Shown: positions 18,486 through 28,458, counted from the stretch's first letter. The stretch: 64,000 bases of DNA from Candidatus Enterococcus willemsii (GCF_009933335.1 NZ_MAEL01000010.1:1-64000); one strand, 5' to 3'. Numbers and translations are program-made. The notes: generated from the letters alone by a model not told the origin.

Positions 18486-19661
18486 CTAGACCCCCTCTAT
18501 TTCTTCAGGATTGAATGCCTCAACTGCTTCAGTAATCGATTGTTCTTCGCCCCATAATACATCATAAACGATATCAACCAATGAAGCGCGGGTTAAAATA
18601 CCAACGACACGATCTTTATCATCCACAACAGGAACATATTTTAAGCCACGATTCAAAATTCGTTGTAACGTATTACGTAAAAGGGCAGTCTCTTTGACAG
18701 AAAAGACATCGGTTTTTAAAATATCGCCAACACTGCTCGATTTCCCACGACGTTGGTTAATTGACTCAATGTCTATATATCCTTTAAGAATTCGTTGATT
18801 GTCAGTCACTAGCAAAGTATCGACGCGACGTTCACGCATTAGTTTAATCGCTTCTTGCAACGATTTTTCTGGCGTAATTGTCACGGCAGTATTTAACATG
18901 ACTTCGCTGACTGGTGTTGTATCAGGTTTCGCTTGCATTAGTCGGTCTTCACCAATCAATTCTTCCACAAATTCATTGGCCGGTGCTTTCAAGATATTTG
19001 ATGGCGTATCAAATTGAATCACACGACCTTCACTCATAATGGCAATTCGACTGGCTAATTTCAGTGCTTCATCCATATCATGGGTCACAAAAACAATGGT
19101 TTTACCAAGCCGTTCTTGTAAATCTTTTACCAAATCTTGTAAAGAATCTCTGGTAATTGGATCAAGGGCACCGAATGGTTCATCCATTAAAATAATATCT
19201 TGGTCAGCGGCTAACGCCCGGACAACCCCGATTCGTTGTTGCTGTCCACCAGAGAGTTCATGGGGATAACGATCCAACATTTCTCTAGGAAGTTCCACCA
19301 AATCAATCATACGTTCTGCTGTTTTTGCGCGTTCTTCGGGTGATACTTTCAATAATTTAGGAACTAACGTAATATTATCCCGAATAGTCATATGTGGCAT
19401 TAAACCAATATTTTGAATAACATAGCCAATTTGACGACGCAATTCAACTGGATTAATTGATTGAATGTCTTTGCCATCAATTAGAATTTTTCCTTTTGTT
19501 GGCTCAGTCATTCGATTAATCATCCGCATGGAAGTCGTTTTCCCACTCCCACTAGTTCCAATAAAACAGATAAATTCTCCTCTATCAAAAGACAGATTCA
19601 CATCTTCTACAGCTACTTTTCCGCCTTTATAAATCTTTGATACATTTTGAAATTCAATCAC
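18486..19661 (-). CDS. opuCA: Glycine betaine/carnitine/choline ABC transporter ATPase with CBS domains
   Basis: A 391-residue ATPase driving OpuC uptake. The ABC domain has Walker [10 protein letters not shown], signature LSGGQQQR and Walker [13 protein letters not shown]. Two CBS domains follow (about residues 250-375). In this family they sense ionic strength, and in several Firmicutes they bind c-di-AMP, the same signal that controls KimA next door. The start is GTG with GAGGTG 7 bases upstream. First gene of the opuC operon. Confidence 0.93.
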   Translation of the reverse strand: MIEFQNVSKIYKGGKVAVEDVNLSFDRGEFICFIGTSGSGKTTSMRMINRMTEPTKGKILIDGKDIQSINPVELRRQIGYVIQNIGLMPHMTIRDNITLVPKLLKVSPEERAKTAERMIDLVELPREMLDRYPHELSGGQQQRIGVVRALAADQDIILMDEPFGALDPITRDSLQDLVKDLQERLGKTIVFVTHDMDEALKLASRIAIMSEGRVIQFDTPSNILKAPANEFVEELIGEDRLMQAKPDTTPVSEVMLNTAVTITPEKSLQEAIKLMRERRVDTLLVTDNQRILKGYIDIESINQRRGKSSSVGDILKTDVFSVKETALLRNTLQRILNRGLKYVPVVDDKDRVVGILTRASLVDIVYDVLWGEEQSITEAVEAFNPEEIEGV

Positions 19662-19884
19662 TATTGTTCACCTCAATTAAGTTTATTTTTCTCGTATCCA
19701 TAATAATAGTATGCCTTAAATTCCGAAAGAATACAAATCATAAATAAATTGCAAACGCTTCATTTACGTATGATTTACTGTATAAAATGATGAAAAAGGA
19801 ACAAAAAAGAAACAGAAGCAAACGTTGATATTATAGGCTTAGTTCGGATTATCATAAACTAAAAAATAAGATAAATCTATTTTT

Positions 19885-19914
19885 TTGAAAGAAATCGAAA
19901 AAAAGTGCTAAAAT
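19885..19914 (+). promoter_or_regulatory. Promoter of queA
   Basis: TTGAAA and TAAAAT are separated by 18 bases, about 37 bases before the queA ATG. Confidence 0.65.
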
Positions 19915-19950
19915 GGGAGAGCAAATCGACAAGAAAAGAGTGAAAAAAAC

Positions 19951-20982
19951 ATGTTAACAACAGAAGATTTTGATTTTGATTTACCAGAAGAATTGATTGC
20001 ACAAACACCTTTAACTGATCGTGCAAGTTCTCGTTTGCTCGTCCTAGATTCCCAAACGGGTGAAATGGAGGACAAACATTTTTATGAAATCATTGATGAA
20101 TTAAATGCGGGTGATGCTTTAGTGATGAATGATACACGCGTTTTACCTGCACGTTTGTATGGAGAAAAGGTCGAAACAGGAGCACATTTAGAAATTTTAT
20201 TATTGAACAATACTGAAGGAGATACTTGGGAAACACTGATTAAACCTGCTAAACGTGCTAAAATAGGGACTGAAATTTCTTTTGGAGATGGTCGCTTAAA
20301 AGCGGTTGTTAAAGAAGAACTAAATCATGGAGGGCGCATGATTGAATTTAGTTATGACGGGATTTTCTTAGAAATTATTGAATCACTAGGTGAAATGCCT
20401 TTGCCACCGTATATTAAAGAACGTTTGGAAGATCAAGAACGTTACCAAACGGTTTATGCCAAAGAAAATGGCTCTGCTGCTGCACCAACTGCAGGCCTTC
20501 ATTTTACAAAAGAATTATTGGCAAAAATCCAAGAAAAAGGAATTGAATTAGTCTATTTAACGTTACATGTAGGCTTAGGAACATTCCGTCCAGTTAGTGT
20601 AGATAATATTTCCGAACATGAAATGCACAGTGAATTTTATCGTCTGACTGAAGAAGCAGCAGATAAATTAAACGAAGTGAAGAAAAATGGCGGACGTATT
20701 GTAGCAGTTGGGACAACATCTATTCGCACGTTAGAAACCATTGGTACAAAATTTGACGGGAAAATTCAAGCAGATAGCGGGTGGACAAGCATCTTTATTA
20801 CCCCAGGCTACGAATTCAAAGTGGTGGATGCCTTTTCAACTAATTTCCATTTACCGAAATCAACATTGGTGATGTTAGTTAGTGCTTTTGCTGGACGTGA
20901 GCAAACGCTAGCAGCGTATAAACATGCAGTTGATGAGCGTTACCGATTCTTTAGTTTCGGCGATGCTATGTTTATTAAATAA
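19951..20982 (+). CDS. queA: S-adenosylmethionine:tRNA ribosyltransferase-isomerase
   Basis: Converts preQ1 in tRNA to epoxyqueuosine using the ribosyl part of SAM, after Tgt (encoded at 35839) inserts the base. The 343 residues carry the family marks [35 protein letters not shown] and [12 protein letters not shown]. Monocistronic with its own promoter and terminator. The two queuosine genes are about 16 kb apart here. Confidence 0.95.
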   Translation: MLTTEDFDFDLPEELIAQTPLTDRASSRLLVLDSQTGEMEDKHFYEIIDELNAGDALVMNDTRVLPARLYGEKVETGAHLEILLLNNTEGDTWETLIKPAKRAKIGTEISFGDGRLKAVVKEELNHGGRMIEFSYDGIFLEIIESLGEMPLPPYIKERLEDQERYQTVYAKENGSAAAPTAGLHFTKELLAKIQEKGIELVYLTLHVGLGTFRPVSVDNISEHEMHSEFYRLTEEAADKLNEVKKNGGRIVAVGTTSIRTLETIGTKFDGKIQADSGWTSIFITPGYEFKVVDAFSTNFHLPKSTLVMLVSAFAGREQTLAAYKHAVDERYRFFSFGDAMFIK

Positions 20983-20991
20983 CTTTAAGCC

Positions 20992-21029
20992 AAAAAGAAC
21001 ACCATTCGCATGAATGGTGTTCTTTTTAT
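20992..21029. terminator. Bidirectional terminator after queA
   Basis: AAAAAGAACACCATTC pairs with GAATGGTGTTCTTTTT around a four-base loop. It is perfect and strong for both convergent genes. Confidence 0.92.
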
Positions 21030-21041
21030 AAGAATAATTGC

Positions 21042-22502
21042 TTATCTTTCTAATAACGTTTGGGTAATAGTAATAAGTTCATCTTCAATTTTTGCAAAAT
21101 CATTTTCTGAAATTTTTGAGTTGATTAAAATAACTGGAACCAGATTATTTAATTTGGAGATATATTTGTTCATACCTTCTAGTGATACAGTGCTTAAAAT
21201 TAAATCAGCATGATGGATATCATCCGTAAATTTAAGGGCGTATTGTTTGCAAAAATGGCTGGTGATTCTAAATTCCAAATGTTTAGTATTTAAGAAAGTT
21301 AAATCTGAACGCAAAAACAATTTGATTTGTGGATAGTAAACTTCAGTTGGAACTAAATAGAAACATAGCAATAGACTTTCAATTTGAAAATATTTGTACG
21401 CTGGTTCAGACACTTTTTGGAGAAATTCGATCCATAAATCTTCGTATTTAGCAAAAAGAATTGGATACAGCACTTTAAGTTCTTCGGCATATTTTTGTGT
21501 AAAATTGTTCAGCATATTTTCATCAGGTTCAAAAAAATGATGAGAGAGTAGCTGTTTGACAAATTTTTTATGGACAAATTCTTGCTGAATGTCAGTGAGT
21601 GGTAAAAAATAAGCTTCAAACAATTCAATCCAAATGGTCGCATCGTCAGATTGAGTAACCTCTTGGAGTTGGTTAAGGTTAACTTGTAAATTAAAATCAA
21701 TAATATCGGAGGCATAAATAGCAATAACCAAAAAATCCCAATCCGCTTTTTTCCATTCTGTTAAAAATACGGGTGGTTTTGGTAGTGAAAAGCTTGTGAG
21801 CATTTGTTTCTCATAGTCATTAAAAATGAGTAGCCAATTATTTTTGATGGCAGTCGTAATAATAAAACACCAAATAGCCAAAATTTCTACGGTACGAGTA
21901 TCGGTATCAATTGCTAAATATTGTGCTATTTGCTCTGCTGTAGTAAAAAAATCCTCTTTGTTTTCAATCCATTCAATATGAGAGAATTGACGATGGATTG
22001 CAAATAAAAAGACGAAGAAAAAAGCACGTAATTTATACTCTTCTCCTACAATTGTAATGTGTGTCGATAAAGAAATCGAAATATCATGTTTAATGAGAGA
22101 AGCATTAATATCTTTGATTTTTCTTCGTAATTGTGATTCGCTAATATAATGATTGTTACAAAAGTCAATCGTCGAAATATGACGATTTAACAGAAGTTGT
22201 TGTAGTAATTCGTAACCTAATTCTTCTGAAAAAATAGAAGATAACAGTTTTTGGTAATTTACATAAGGTTGGCGAATAAGTTTAATGCCATTACGTTGGT
22301 CAATAATCAACGTTGCCATGTTTGAAGGGTAGGTCGCTTCCACCTCTTCTTGGATTTCTCGACAGATTTTTTTGATAGTGGATTGACTGTAATCGCCTAC
22401 AATATAAGTGAGTTCACGACTAGAAATAAATTGTGTCTCTTCTTCTAAAGCAAATAAAATAGATTGTTTCAACCATGCAGTTGAAGAAATGCCATACATC
22501 AT
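21042..22502 (-). CDS. Mga-like helix-turn-helix transcriptional regulator
   Basis: A 486-residue regulator with the layout of the Mga/AtxA family. It has two N-terminal HTH regions (the second near SESQLRRKIKDINASL, about residue 120), a central PRD-like helical domain from about residue 160 to 370 and a C-terminal EIIB-like region. Such proteins couple sugar-phosphotransferase signals to surface or virulence genes. It shares layout with the protein at 47257, including LLLNRHISTIDFCNNHYIS against LILERCFSVDDFCEKEQIS. It is divergent from the amaP operon across a long gap; whether it controls that operon is unknown. Confidence 0.78.
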   Translation of the reverse strand: MMYGISSTAWLKQSILFALEEETQFISSRELTYIVGDYSQSTIKKICREIQEEVEATYPSNMATLIIDQRNGIKLIRQPYVNYQKLLSSIFSEELGYELLQQLLLNRHISTIDFCNNHYISESQLRRKIKDINASLIKHDISISLSTHITIVGEEYKLRAFFFVFLFAIHRQFSHIEWIENKEDFFTTAEQIAQYLAIDTDTRTVEILAIWCFIITTAIKNNWLLIFNDYEKQMLTSFSLPKPPVFLTEWKKADWDFLVIAIYASDIIDFNLQVNLNQLQEVTQSDDATIWIELFEAYFLPLTDIQQEFVHKKFVKQLLSHHFFEPDENMLNNFTQKYAEELKVLYPILFAKYEDLWIEFLQKVSEPAYKYFQIESLLLCFYLVPTEVYYPQIKLFLRSDLTFLNTKHLEFRITSHFCKQYALKFTDDIHHADLILSTVSLEGMNKYISKLNNLVPVILINSKISENDFAKIEDELITITQTLLER

Positions 22503-23060
22503 ATGTGTGTAGTCTCCTTTCTAATATTTAGCCTTAGATAGATAAATAAAGAAATCTTCTTTATTTATTCAACTAGACGCATTATTATAATTGTTTTTTG
22601 TTGCGAAAAGATAGTCTTTTTGAGAAATATCCAGACTGGTTTAAAATATGAAAAAAGCTAGATTTTTCTATTGATTTTACATAGAAAGCCTACTGTGAAA
22701 GCCTTTGTTGCTCTTTTTTTATACATTGAAATAATGATAATTGAAATATAACGTCGTTTAGTGTCCAGTGTAGGGTAAAAAATGACGTTTATTTTTCCGA
22801 AAAGGCTGTAAAATAAAGATAACGATAGGTATCACATAGACGAAAAAATAAAAAAATAAACATGTTTAATAACAATAGGATAAAAACATTCATTTTTTTC
22901 CTACTTGTCTATTGTCTATCTATTTCTATTTATCGTCAAGTAATACCTTATTGTAATGGTTTTAGAATCATTTATTCGTCGAATACGTTTCATTTGAGAT
23001 ATCTCAACGTGTACAGTGCAAGTTCATTTCAACTATCATTGATTAAGAAGAGGTGAAGTT
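22503..23060. other. 558-bp intergenic region, AT-rich, divergent promoters
   Basis: This gap lies between the Mga-like gene (minus) and amaP (plus). It is AT-rich and probably holds both promoters, although I cannot fix either with confidence. A 64-codon frame at 22862-23056 has no ribosome site and reads as low-complexity hydrophobic sequence, so I do not call it a gene. Confidence 0.5.
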
Positions 23061-23624
23061 ATGAATAAGCTATGGAAAGGATTTCTAAGCATTCTCTTGC
23101 TCTTAGTATTTGTCATTTTTCTATTTGTCATGATTGAAAATCAAGCAGTAGCTACACTGCCGTTTAGCTTGATTTCGATGTATGATTATCCATGGATTCA
23201 CACGATTATTCCTTATTTTTTATTTTGGGGAAGCGTCGTTAGTAGTCTATTACTCGTAATTGCTTTAATTTGGGTATGGGCATATCCAAGTCGGAAAAAT
23301 GAATTAGTATTAGATGCTAAAAATGGTACATTGAAAATACAAAAAAGAGCGATTGAAAACTTTGTCTTAGAAATTGTAAAGAAAGAAGTGTTTATTGACA
23401 ACCCAAGCGTTCGTGTCAAAATTGACAAGAAAAAAATCAGTGTTACGATTTTTGGAAAAATGCGAAAAGTCATGGAAACACCAGAACGTCAACGACAATT
23501 AATACAAACTGTAAATACCGAATTGATGCAATTGTTAGGGACAACTGATAATTTAACTACCAAAGTTGTTTTAAATGATTATCGTTCTTCTAAGAAAACG
23601 AACGAGAAAAATCGTGTCGAGTAA
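23061..23624 (+). CDS. amaP: Alkaline shock response membrane anchor protein AmaP
   Basis: A 187-residue membrane protein with two N-terminal helices (about residues 8-28 and 50-72) and a cytosolic part from about residue 80. In staphylococci AmaP anchors the Asp23 protein at the membrane, and here a Gls24/Asp23 gene follows two genes later, supporting the call. AGAGGTGAAG precedes the ATG. First gene of a four-gene envelope-stress operon. Confidence 0.85.
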   Translation: MNKLWKGFLSILLLLVFVIFLFVMIENQAVATLPFSLISMYDYPWIHTIIPYFLFWGSVVSSLLLVIALIWVWAYPSRKNELVLDAKNGTLKIQKRAIENFVLEIVKKEVFIDNPSVRVKIDKKKISVTIFGKMRKVMETPERQRQLIQTVNTELMQLLGTTDNLTTKVVLNDYRSSKKTNEKNRVE

Positions 23625-23637
23625 AGGAGAGAATCAG

Positions 23638-23829
23638 ATGAAAGTATTATTTCAACAGTACCAATACGCAATCATAGGTGGATTGACCGGATTGATTTTG
23701 GCGATTCTGCTCATTACGGTCGGTTTTTTTAAAACGTTATTGGTGCTCATTCTAACGATGTTAGGCGCATATATCGGCTTTTATTTAAATTCTATCGGTT
23801 TTTTTGATTCATTTAAACGACCGAAGTGA
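23638..23829 (+). CDS. DUF2273 small membrane protein
   Basis: A 63-residue protein with two membrane helices (IIGGLTGLILAILLITVGFF and TLLVLILTMLGAYIGFYL). It is the DUF2273 protein regularly found between amaP and asp23/gls24. ATG 23638 is chosen because AAAGGAGAG lies 6 bases ahead; the frame extends upstream into amaP without a start signal. Function unknown, presumably part of the Asp23 membrane assembly. Confidence 0.85.
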   Translation: MKVLFQQYQYAIIGGLTGLILAILLITVGFFKTLLVLILTMLGAYIGFYLNSIGFFDSFKRPK

Positions 23830-23856
23830 AATGAGAGCTTAAAAAAATGTTTTCAA

Positions 23857-23888
23857 CTCTGCGTAGTAAATTTTTTTACTGAGCAGAA
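23857..23888 (+). terminator. Hairpin between DUF2273 gene and gls24
   Basis: CTCTGC and AGTAAA pair with TTTACT and GCAGA around a T-rich loop. There is no clean T-run after it. It may tune or process the transcript so that gls24 is more abundant than the membrane genes. Confidence 0.45.
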
Positions 23889-23922
23889 TGATATAAATTA
23901 ATCAAAAGTAGGAGGAATTATC

Positions 23923-24474
23923 ATGGAAAAACAACCACAAGTACCAGAAGTACCACATAAGGAAGCTACACTAGACAAAAAACCAATTACTGGCGAATTG
24001 ACGTTTGATGATAAAGTAGTACAAAAGATCATTGGTATTGCTTTGGAAGAAATCGATGGTTTGTTAACAGTAGATGGTGGATTCTTCTCTAATTTTGCTG
24101 AAAAATTAGTAAATACAGATAATGTCACTTCCGGCATCCATACAGAAGTAGGGAAAAAACAAGTGGCAGTGGATATGGATGTTGTCGTTGAATACGGCAA
24201 AGATATTCGAGCAATTTTTGATCAAATTAAAGAAGTAATTGCCCGTGAAGTAACGAAAATGACACATTTAGATGTCATCGAAGTAAACGTCAACGTATCA
24301 GACATCAAATCTAAAAAAGAATACGAAGAAGATAGTGAAACGGTTCAAGATAAAGTAACCGATGCAGCAAGCACGGCGGGTAGTTATCTTTCAAAACAAA
24401 CATCGAAAGCTAAACGCTCAGTAGATAAAGGGATTGATAATTATCAAGAAAAAACGGAACCTCGCGTTCAATAG
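23923..24474 (+). CDS. gls24: Asp23/Gls24 family envelope stress protein
   Basis: A 183-residue Asp23/Gls24 protein, in enterococci a general stress protein tied to bile salt and starvation survival and virulence. The core ITGELTFDDKVVQKIIGIAL to VIEVNVNVSDI (about residues 22-130) is the Asp23 domain. A charged, disordered C-terminus (EEDSETVQDKVTDAAST...) follows. A strong ribosome site TAGGAGG precedes the ATG. It is followed closely by glsB. Confidence 0.9.
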   Translation: MEKQPQVPEVPHKEATLDKKPITGELTFDDKVVQKIIGIALEEIDGLLTVDGGFFSNFAEKLVNTDNVTSGIHTEVGKKQVAVDMDVVVEYGKDIRAIFDQIKEVIAREVTKMTHLDVIEVNVNVSDIKSKKEYEEDSETVQDKVTDAASTAGSYLSKQTSKAKRSVDKGIDNYQEKTEPRVQ

Positions 24475-24490
24475 ATAGGAGAGAAATAAC

Positions 24491-24736
24491 ATGGGATTAC
24501 TATGGTCATTAATCGTAGGTGGCGTAATTGGCGCCATTGCAGGAGCTATTACAAATAAAGGTGGATCAATGGGAATTATTGCAAATGTCATTGCAGGTTT
24601 AGTTGGTTCAGCAATTGGTCAATCATTATTAGGATCATGGGGACCTGATTTAGCAGGTATGGCAATTATTCCATCTATTATCGGTGCAGTAATTGTTGTC
24701 GCAGTTGTATCATTCTTCATGAGAAAAAGTGCGTAA
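24491..24736 (+). CDS. glsB: GlsB/YeaQ/YmgE family stress membrane protein
   Basis: An 81-residue hydrophobic protein with three predicted membrane helices and the Gly-rich motifs GGVIGAIAGAIT and GLVGSAIGQSLLG of the transglycosylase-associated (YeaQ/YmgE) family. In enterococci the gene next to gls24 is called glsB. AGGAGAG precedes the ATG. Last gene of the operon. Confidence 0.88.
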   Translation: MGLLWSLIVGGVIGAIAGAITNKGGSMGIIANVIAGLVGSAIGQSLLGSWGPDLAGMAIIPSIIGAVIVVAVVSFFMRKSA

Positions 24737-24806
24737 CTATTAGCAAATTACACTTAGTGATCTATTCCCCGAAATTCTTTTAAACAGGAAAAAGAATTTG
24801 AAAACA

Positions 24807-24842
24807 CGCCAGTCGAATCTTTTAGATTTGGCTGGTTTTTTG
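24807..24842 (+). terminator. Terminator of the amaP-gls24-glsB operon
   Basis: CCAGTCGAATC pairs with GATTTGGCTGG (two G-T pairs) and TTTTTTT follows. Confidence 0.85.
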
Positions 24843-24931
24843 ATAAAACACAGTTTATTTAATCATTGTCACCTTTTACCGATAGTTAGTTGTAAAAAGC
24901 AGATTTAATGAAATATAAATAACCGAACTAA

Positions 24932-25145
24932 TTTGTCACACAAGTCGATTGTACCTTTGAAGAGCGAGGCTATGCTAAAAATGATGTAAATGGGGAGCTA
25001 CTATGCAAAACATTATGGATGTGCTTCATATATACCGATTGAATTAGATTCAAATGGACTACCTAGCAAACTGAAGTATGATTCTGACCCAGAATTATTT
25101 AGGATACTAACAAGTAGTACATGCGGCATATTCTCTGCCAAGTAA
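24932..25145 (+). pseudogene. C-terminal remnant of a frameshifted gene
   Basis: Two frames join into one plausible protein tail if one base of the GGGG run at 24992-24995 is removed. The first reads VTQVDCTFEERGYAKNDVNG. The second reads YYAKHYGCASYIPIELDSNG and then runs through about 30 further residues to the stop at 25143. There is no start codon, ribosome site or N-terminal part. I do not recognise the family. The surrounding kilobase is otherwise empty, so this looks like a decaying locus. Confidence 0.5.
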
Positions 25146-25189
25146 TTTTCAAATGATTTGATTTTGGGATTGTTTTATGAAAGTATTAA

Positions 25190-25231
25190 AATACCCGACT
25201 GTCGATGGAACGTGACAATCGGGTACTTTTA
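25190..25231 (+). terminator. Terminator of the decayed locus
   Basis: TACCCGACTGTC pairs with GACAATCGGGTA (one G-T pair) and CTTTTATATTT follows. It lies 45 bases beyond the pseudogene stop, which supports the reading that a real gene once ended there. Confidence 0.75.
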
Positions 25232-25711
25232 TATTTAGAAGAGATATTGAACGATATGGCGTTACAAGTAAAGCAATTTCTACTTTACGTGATACAAAAT
25301 CTTGTCTTGGTTTTCAAACTTGACGCATAGACTGTTTTTAACTTTACAAATGGAACTTTTTTGAAACAGAAAAGGTATAACTTGATATACAACTTACTTT
25401 GCTTTTTAATACTCAGTAAAACTTGTATCTTTGACAATATTTGTTTGTACTACATTTTATCTAAACATATCGTCCAACAGTTACTCTCTTCTTTACATTT
25501 ACAGAATACCACAATTAGTAAGCGTTTGCAAAAGATAAGCACTTATATATAGGAAGAAATTGTGAAGATTTAGGGAAAGAAATCAGAGAAAAAATAACAA
25601 ATTGTGAAAAATAACCAAAAAAAGTTAATAGTTTCGGTTAACCTAAGTATAATGTTTGATTGACGATAAAAAAACGTGTTATAGTAGGAATAGAAATAAA
25701 GGAGGAATAGG
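25232..25711. other. 480-bp stretch without a convincing gene
   Basis: It contains a 35-codon fragment ending at 25323 (reading RRDIERYGVTSKAISTLRDT) that may be a further gene remnant. A 63-codon hydrophobic frame at 25361-25552 has no ribosome site and I do not accept it. TATAGT at about 25680-25685 is a candidate -10 for the P-type ATPase gene, with a poor -35. Confidence 0.45.
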
Positions 25712-28357
25712 ATGGAAGCATATAAAAAAAGCAAAGAAGAAATTCGTGAAGCAGTACAAGGAACACAAACGAATGGCTTAACAAAACAAGAAGCAAATAA
25801 ACGATTGCAAGAAAATGGCCGAAATCGTTTTGAGGAAGCTCCTAAGGAATCAATGGCGAAAAAAATTGTACATAGTCTCTCTGACTTTACAACAATTGTT
25901 TTGTTAGTTGCGGCAGCAATCTCTTTTTATACCGCCATTGCAACAGATCATGGAGATTTATTTGAAGGAATTTTAATTATTGCCATTGTTATCATTAATT
26001 CTGTTTTAGCAATTGTTCAAGAAGGAAATGCTGAGAAAGCCTTGGCTGCATTACAAGATATGAACAAGCAGACAGCCACAGTGTTGCGTGATGGTCAATG
26101 GTTAGAAATTGATGCAGAAGAAGTCGTAGTTGGTGATACATTGATTATTGAAAATGGTTCAATGATTGTTGCGGATGCACGTATTATCGAAGGTTCACAA
26201 TTACGAGTAGAAGAGTCTGCTTTGACCGGCGAAAGTGAACCTGTTGAAAAAGATGCCGATTTTGTCGCTTCAGAAGATCAAAGCCTTGGTGACCAAATTA
26301 ATATGCTATTTAAAGGCTGTACGGTCGTTAATGGTCGAGGTCAAGCAATTGTCACTGCAACAGGAATGGATACCGAAATGGGTAAAATTGCGGGACTTCT
26401 AAATCAAAGTACCAATAAAGAAACCCCGCTACAAGTTCGGTTAGATCGTCTAGGCAAACGCATTAGTTTAGTTGCCTTAGGCGCAGCAGCGATTGTCTTT
26501 GGTTTGGGTTATATCCAAGGTGAGCCGCTATTAGATATGTTTATGACAGCTGTCTCGCTAGCTGTTGCGGCAGTGCCAGAAACATTGATGGTTATTGTGA
26601 CATTAGCTTTAGCTTTCGGTGTACAAAAAATGGCGAAAAAACATGCGATTATTCGTCGTTTGCCAGCAGTAGAAACTTTAGGATCAGCAAGTGTGATTTG
26701 TTCAGATAAAACAGGAACGCTGACGCAAAATAAAATGACTGTTCGTCGTGTATGGACACACGGGGATGAAATCGTTGATACGGAAGATGCGATGACCGAA
26801 GATGCAATTGAAGTCTTAAAAGTCGGTGCGCTATGTTCAGACGTGGTTGTCGAAATGGAAAATGATGAGAAAGTCTACATTGGAAATCCGACAGAAGTAG
26901 CCATTGTCCGTGCAGTTGAAGAACATTTCCATTCTCAAAAAGAACTAAAAGAAGAATCACCACGTATTGCAGAACTACCTTTCGATTCAACTCGTAAAAT
27001 GATGACGACGGTTCATAAACGTGGGAAAAAATACATTTCAGTGACAAAAGGGGCATTTGATGTCTTACTACCCCGTTTCCGTTATGGAGATGTGGATCAA
27101 GCAACAGTTGTCAATGATCGTTTTGGTAAAAAGGCGTTACGCGTGATTGCTGTAGGGTATCGTATTTTTGATGAAGAACCAACAGAAATTACTTCAGAAT
27201 TTCTAGAACATGACTTACGTTTAGTGGGATTAATTGGGATGATTGACCCACCACGCCCTGAAAGTAAAGCAGCGATTGCTCGTGCCAAACGTGCAGGCAT
27301 CAAGACAGTGATGATTACTGGAGACCACGTGGTAACAGCAAGTGCGATTGCCAAAGAACTAGGGATTTTACAAAAAGGTGACAAAGCATTGACTGGTTCA
27401 CAGTTACGTGAAATGACCGACGAACAATTAGATGCAACCGTAAAAGAAAATTCTGTCTATGCTCGTGTCACGCCAGCCGATAAAATTCGGATTGTTCAAT
27501 CATGGCAACGAACAGGTGCAACTGTTGCGATGACGGGTGATGGAGTTAATGATGCACCCGCATTAAAGGAAAGTGATGTTGGTTGTGCGATGGGAATTAC
27601 GGGTACGGATGTTGCCAAAGGCGCTGCAGATATGGTCTTAACAGACGATAACTTTGCAACTATTGTTGATGCTGTCGCTCAAGGTCGTACCGTGTATCAA
27701 AATATTCGCAAAACAGTTAATTTCTTATTAAGCTGTAATATTTCAGAAATCTTTATTGTGTTACTTGCGATGATTCTTGGATGGGGTGCGCCATTTACTG
27801 CGGTACAATTGCTATTTGTTAACGTAGTAGCTGATGGTCTACCAGGTTTTGCTTTAGGAAAAGAACCCGCAGAAGATGGGATTATGAAACAATCGCCAAT
27901 TCCACCACAAGAAAGTATTTTTGCCCGTGGTTTATGGCAAAAAATTGGCATTAACTCATTTGTTTTCACTGTAGTGACTCTATTTGGTTACTATTTAGGT
28001 ACTTTCGTTGATGGTGTAAGTCCTTGGATTAATGCAAGTCAAGAAGTTGGACAAACCGTCGCATTCTTGATTTTAGCGTATTCTTCTATCTTACATGTCT
28101 TCAATGTACGTAGTGAAAAATCAATTTTCCAAGTCAAATTATCGTCGAATAAATCATTATTCGAGATGGCTGTGTTGGCAGTTATCATTACGACAGTGAT
28201 TGCATTGTTGCCAATCACTCAAGGATTATTTAATCTAGTACCAATCAGTCTAAACCACTGGATGTTAGCTGGAGCGTTATCAATTGTTCCGATTTTCGTG
28301 AATGAAATGATTAAATTCCATAATTCGGAAGATGAAGAAGACGAAGAAGAAGCATAA
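25712..28357 (+). CDS. Cation-transporting P-type ATPase (P2A, Ca-type)
   Basis: An 881-residue P2A ATPase, the length of Listeria LMCA1, probably exporting Ca2+ (Mn2+ possible). In order it shows the N-terminal cation-ATPase domain, TGES, the phosphorylation site DKTGTLT (about residue 333), the hinge TGDGVNDAP and ten membrane helices. Of the SERCA site II ligands, the M4 Glu, M5 Asn/Glu (CNISE) and M6 Asn/Asp (NVVAD) are kept. The usual M4 PEGLP is PETLM, however, and the M6 Thr is Ala. AAAGGAGG precedes the ATG. Monocistronic. Confidence 0.85.
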   Translation: MEAYKKSKEEIREAVQGTQTNGLTKQEANKRLQENGRNRFEEAPKESMAKKIVHSLSDFTTIVLLVAAAISFYTAIATDHGDLFEGILIIAIVIINSVLAIVQEGNAEKALAALQDMNKQTATVLRDGQWLEIDAEEVVVGDTLIIENGSMIVADARIIEGSQLRVEESALTGESEPVEKDADFVASEDQSLGDQINMLFKGCTVVNGRGQAIVTATGMDTEMGKIAGLLNQSTNKETPLQVRLDRLGKRISLVALGAAAIVFGLGYIQGEPLLDMFMTAVSLAVAAVPETLMVIVTLALAFGVQKMAKKHAIIRRLPAVETLGSASVICSDKTGTLTQNKMTVRRVWTHGDEIVDTEDAMTEDAIEVLKVGALCSDVVVEMENDEKVYIGNPTEVAIVRAVEEHFHSQKELKEESPRIAELPFDSTRKMMTTVHKRGKKYISVTKGAFDVLLPRFRYGDVDQATVVNDRFGKKALRVIAVGYRIFDEEPTEITSEFLEHDLRLVGLIGMIDPPRPESKAAIARAKRAGIKTVMITGDHVVTASAIAKELGILQKGDKALTGSQLREMTDEQLDATVKENSVYARVTPADKIRIVQSWQRTGATVAMTGDGVNDAPALKESDVGCAMGITGTDVAKGAADMVLTDDNFATIVDAVAQGRTVYQNIRKTVNFLLSCNISEIFIVLLAMILGWGAPFTAVQLLFVNVVADGLPGFALGKEPAEDGIMKQSPIPPQESIFARGLWQKIGINSFVFTVVTLFGYYLGTFVDGVSPWINASQEVGQTVAFLILAYSSILHVFNVRSEKSIFQVKLSSNKSLFEMAVLAVIITTVIALLPITQGLFNLVPISLNHWMLAGALSIVPIFVNEMIKFHNSEDEEDEEEA

Positions 28358-28362
28358 TAATG

Positions 28363-28402
28363 AAAATGGTGAAATCCTCTTAATAGGATTTCACCATTTT
28401 TT
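28363..28402 (+). terminator. Terminator after the P-type ATPase gene
   Basis: AAAATGGTGAAATCCT pairs with AGGATTTCACCATTTT and more T follow. Confidence 0.9.
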
Positions 28403-28458
28403 AACTAAAATAATTGACATGGTATGAATGGTGTTTTAAAAGTTATTCAGAATAGACT

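Noticed and set aside
19749-19763. cre-like (CcpA) site TTGCAAACGCTTCA between opuCA and queA
   Set aside because: One base short of the consensus spacing around the central CG and not well placed relative to either promoter.
22862-23056. 64-codon frame ahead of amaP
   Set aside because: No ribosome site before the ATG, AT-rich hydrophobic low-complexity sequence and no recognisable family.
25361-25552. 63-codon frame before the P-type ATPase gene
   Set aside because: No ribosome site and composition of random AT-rich DNA.
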